The notes under the pieces are model-generated. The model did no database searches. It had not been told where the DNA came from and saw only the letters and a list, made by a program, of their open reading frames with translations. A program made the translations under genes and the position numbers. This document shows positions 5,603 to 6,441 of a stretch of DNA of 6,441 bases, in pieces (the first letter of the stretch is position 1; every line of letters begins with the position of its first letter). Source of the stretch: Paracoccaceae bacterium (GTDB lineage: Bacteria > Pseudomonadota > Alphaproteobacteria > Rhodobacterales > Rhodobacteraceae); the NCBI GenBank assembly GCA_023254015.1, contig JALQYS010000116.1, positions 1-6,441 of the forward strand. The letters are read 5' to 3'.

Positions 5603-6441
5603 TCAGCCGACCGATTCAAGCGCCGGGCAATCCTTTTCCTCGATGCCCTTGCGCTTGCAGGCGGCCAGACGCTTTTTCTCGGCCCGTTCGGCCGCTTTCA
5701 CGGCCTTTTCGGCCTCTTTGGCGGCCAAAGCCTCGGCCTTGGCCTTTTCCTTGGCGGCTTTTTCGTCGGCCTTGGCCTTTTCTTCGGCCGTCATCGCATC
5801 ATAGGCGGCCTTTTCGGCAGCAATGCGCGCAGCTTCCTCTTCGGCGGCCAGCTTTTCGGCCGCTTCCTGTTCCGCCTTGGCAATCAGTTCCTTTTCCTTG
5901 CGGGCGATATTCTCGGGCGTTTCCGGCACGGCCAGACCCCAGGCATCGTCCATATGCGGGCCTTCAAGCTCAAGGCTTTCTTCCTTCGAGCGGACCTTCA
6001 CCTTGGTGCCGATTTCGACCTGTTCGAACAGATGGATGGCGTCCTGATTGTAAAGCCGGATGCAGCCGGCGCTGGTGGCGTGGCCGATGGTGGCGTTCTG
6101 GATGGTGCCATGGATGCGGAACATCGTGTCGCGCCCGCCGCGATAAAGATACATCGCCCGCGCACCCAAGGGGTTGTCGAGGCCGCCCGCCATGCCGCCG
6201 GCGTATTCGGCGTAAAGATCGGGCCGGGTGCGAACCATGTTGGCGGTCGGCTGCCACGAAGGCCACTTGGCCTTGCGCCCGATCACGCCCGATCCCCGGA
6301 ACGACAGACCCTCGCGGCCCACGGCGATGGAATAGCGCGTCGCCTTGCCGCCCTCTTTCACGTGATAGAGTTTGCGCGCAAAGGTATCGACGACGATCGT
6401 GCCGGGGGCGTCGGGGCCGTTATAATCGACCTCGGCCCGTT
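5603..6441 (-). CDS. L,D-transpeptidase (YkuD) with long charged C-terminal coiled-coil tail (5' partial)
   Basis: The reading frame stays open to base 6441, so the N-terminus, including any signal peptide, lies outside. Residues are numbered from a GTG at 6361, which is internal. The visible YkuD domain starts upstream with PGTIVVDTFARKLYHV and ends near residue 127. The active-site pattern is HGT (H84, codon 6110-6112), then G..., TSAGCIR with nucleophile C100 (codon 6062-6064). Such enzymes form 3-3 cross-links in peptidoglycan or attach proteins to it, acting in the periplasm. After a Pro-containing linker (128-151), residues 152-237 are almost wholly Ala/Lys/Glu, with 11-residue repeats at 194-237. 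The tail ends in a short segment with C235 and C245, which could form a disulfide. The domain call is firm; the role of the tail is unknown. The stop lies 14 bases from the terminator shared with pheS. Confidence 0.93.
   Translation of the reverse strand, partial: RAEVDYNGPDAPGTIVVDTFARKLYHVKEGGKATRYSIAVGREGLSFRGSGVIGRKAKWPSWQPTANMVRTRPDLYAEYAGGMAGGLDNPLGARAMYLYRGGRDTMFRIHGTIQNATIGHATSAGCIRLYNQDAIHLFEQVEIGTKVKVRSKEESLELEGPHMDDAWGLAVPETPENIARKEKELIAKAEQEAAEKLAAEEEAARIAAEKAAYDAMTAEEKAKADEKAAKEKAKAEALAAKEAEKAVKAAERAEKKRLAACKRKGIEEKDCPALESVG
5733..5782 (-). repeat. 17-bp direct repeat encoding 11-residue protein repeats
   Basis: TCGGCCTTGGCCTTTTC occurs exactly at 5733-5749 and 5766-5782, 33 bp apart, which is 11 codons. 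On the minus strand both copies encode the start of EKAKA blocks in the helical tail of the L,D-transpeptidase (EKAKADEKAAK, EKAKAEALAAK). This suggests that the tail grew by in-frame duplication of an 11-codon unit, and it could change length by slippage. Confidence 0.75.

Overview
The window looks like the chromosome of a GC-rich alphaproteobacterium, most likely of the Rhodobacteraceae. The clues are strong G/C at third codon positions, the family-typical sequences of the SDR protein and PheS, and an intergenic hairpin element ending in GGAGGATATTTG of a type I associate with that family from memory (not searched). Both edges cut through genes.

Left part (1-1764): the 3' end of a nonribosomal peptide synthetase (NRPS) gene. 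It encodes, in order, the C-terminal end of a MupA/Atu3671-type luciferase-like monooxygenase, the second half of an adenylation domain (motifs A5-A10 present, A1-A4 absent), a carrier domain with its phosphopantetheine serine, and a Pro/Ala then Arg-rich tail without thioesterase. The arrangement implies that a flavin monooxygenase is embedded in the adenylation domain. This is the most distinctive feature here. A 177-bp gap with two inverted repeats follows.

Middle part (1765-4385): a 70-aa two-helix membrane protein converges on, and overlaps by 17 bp, an atypical short-chain dehydrogenase/reductase (SDR) whose four catalytic positions all appear substituted. Divergent from it, across a two-hairpin intergenic element, lies a P1-family (DmpA/NylC) self-cleaving peptidase. 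An intergenic stretch with an operator-like direct repeat precedes a 163-aa protein resembling DUF4274.

Right part (4452-6441): pheS, the phenylalanyl-tRNA synthetase alpha subunit, is followed at once by a perfect 18-bp terminator stem shared with a convergent L,D-transpeptidase gene, so pheT does not directly follow pheS. The transpeptidase, cut by the right edge, carries a long charged helical tail with 11-residue repeats and two cysteines.

Except for the NRPS end, these are mostly core or conserved single genes with no evident shared pathway. I see no RNA genes, CRISPR arrays, insertion sequences or phage genes.
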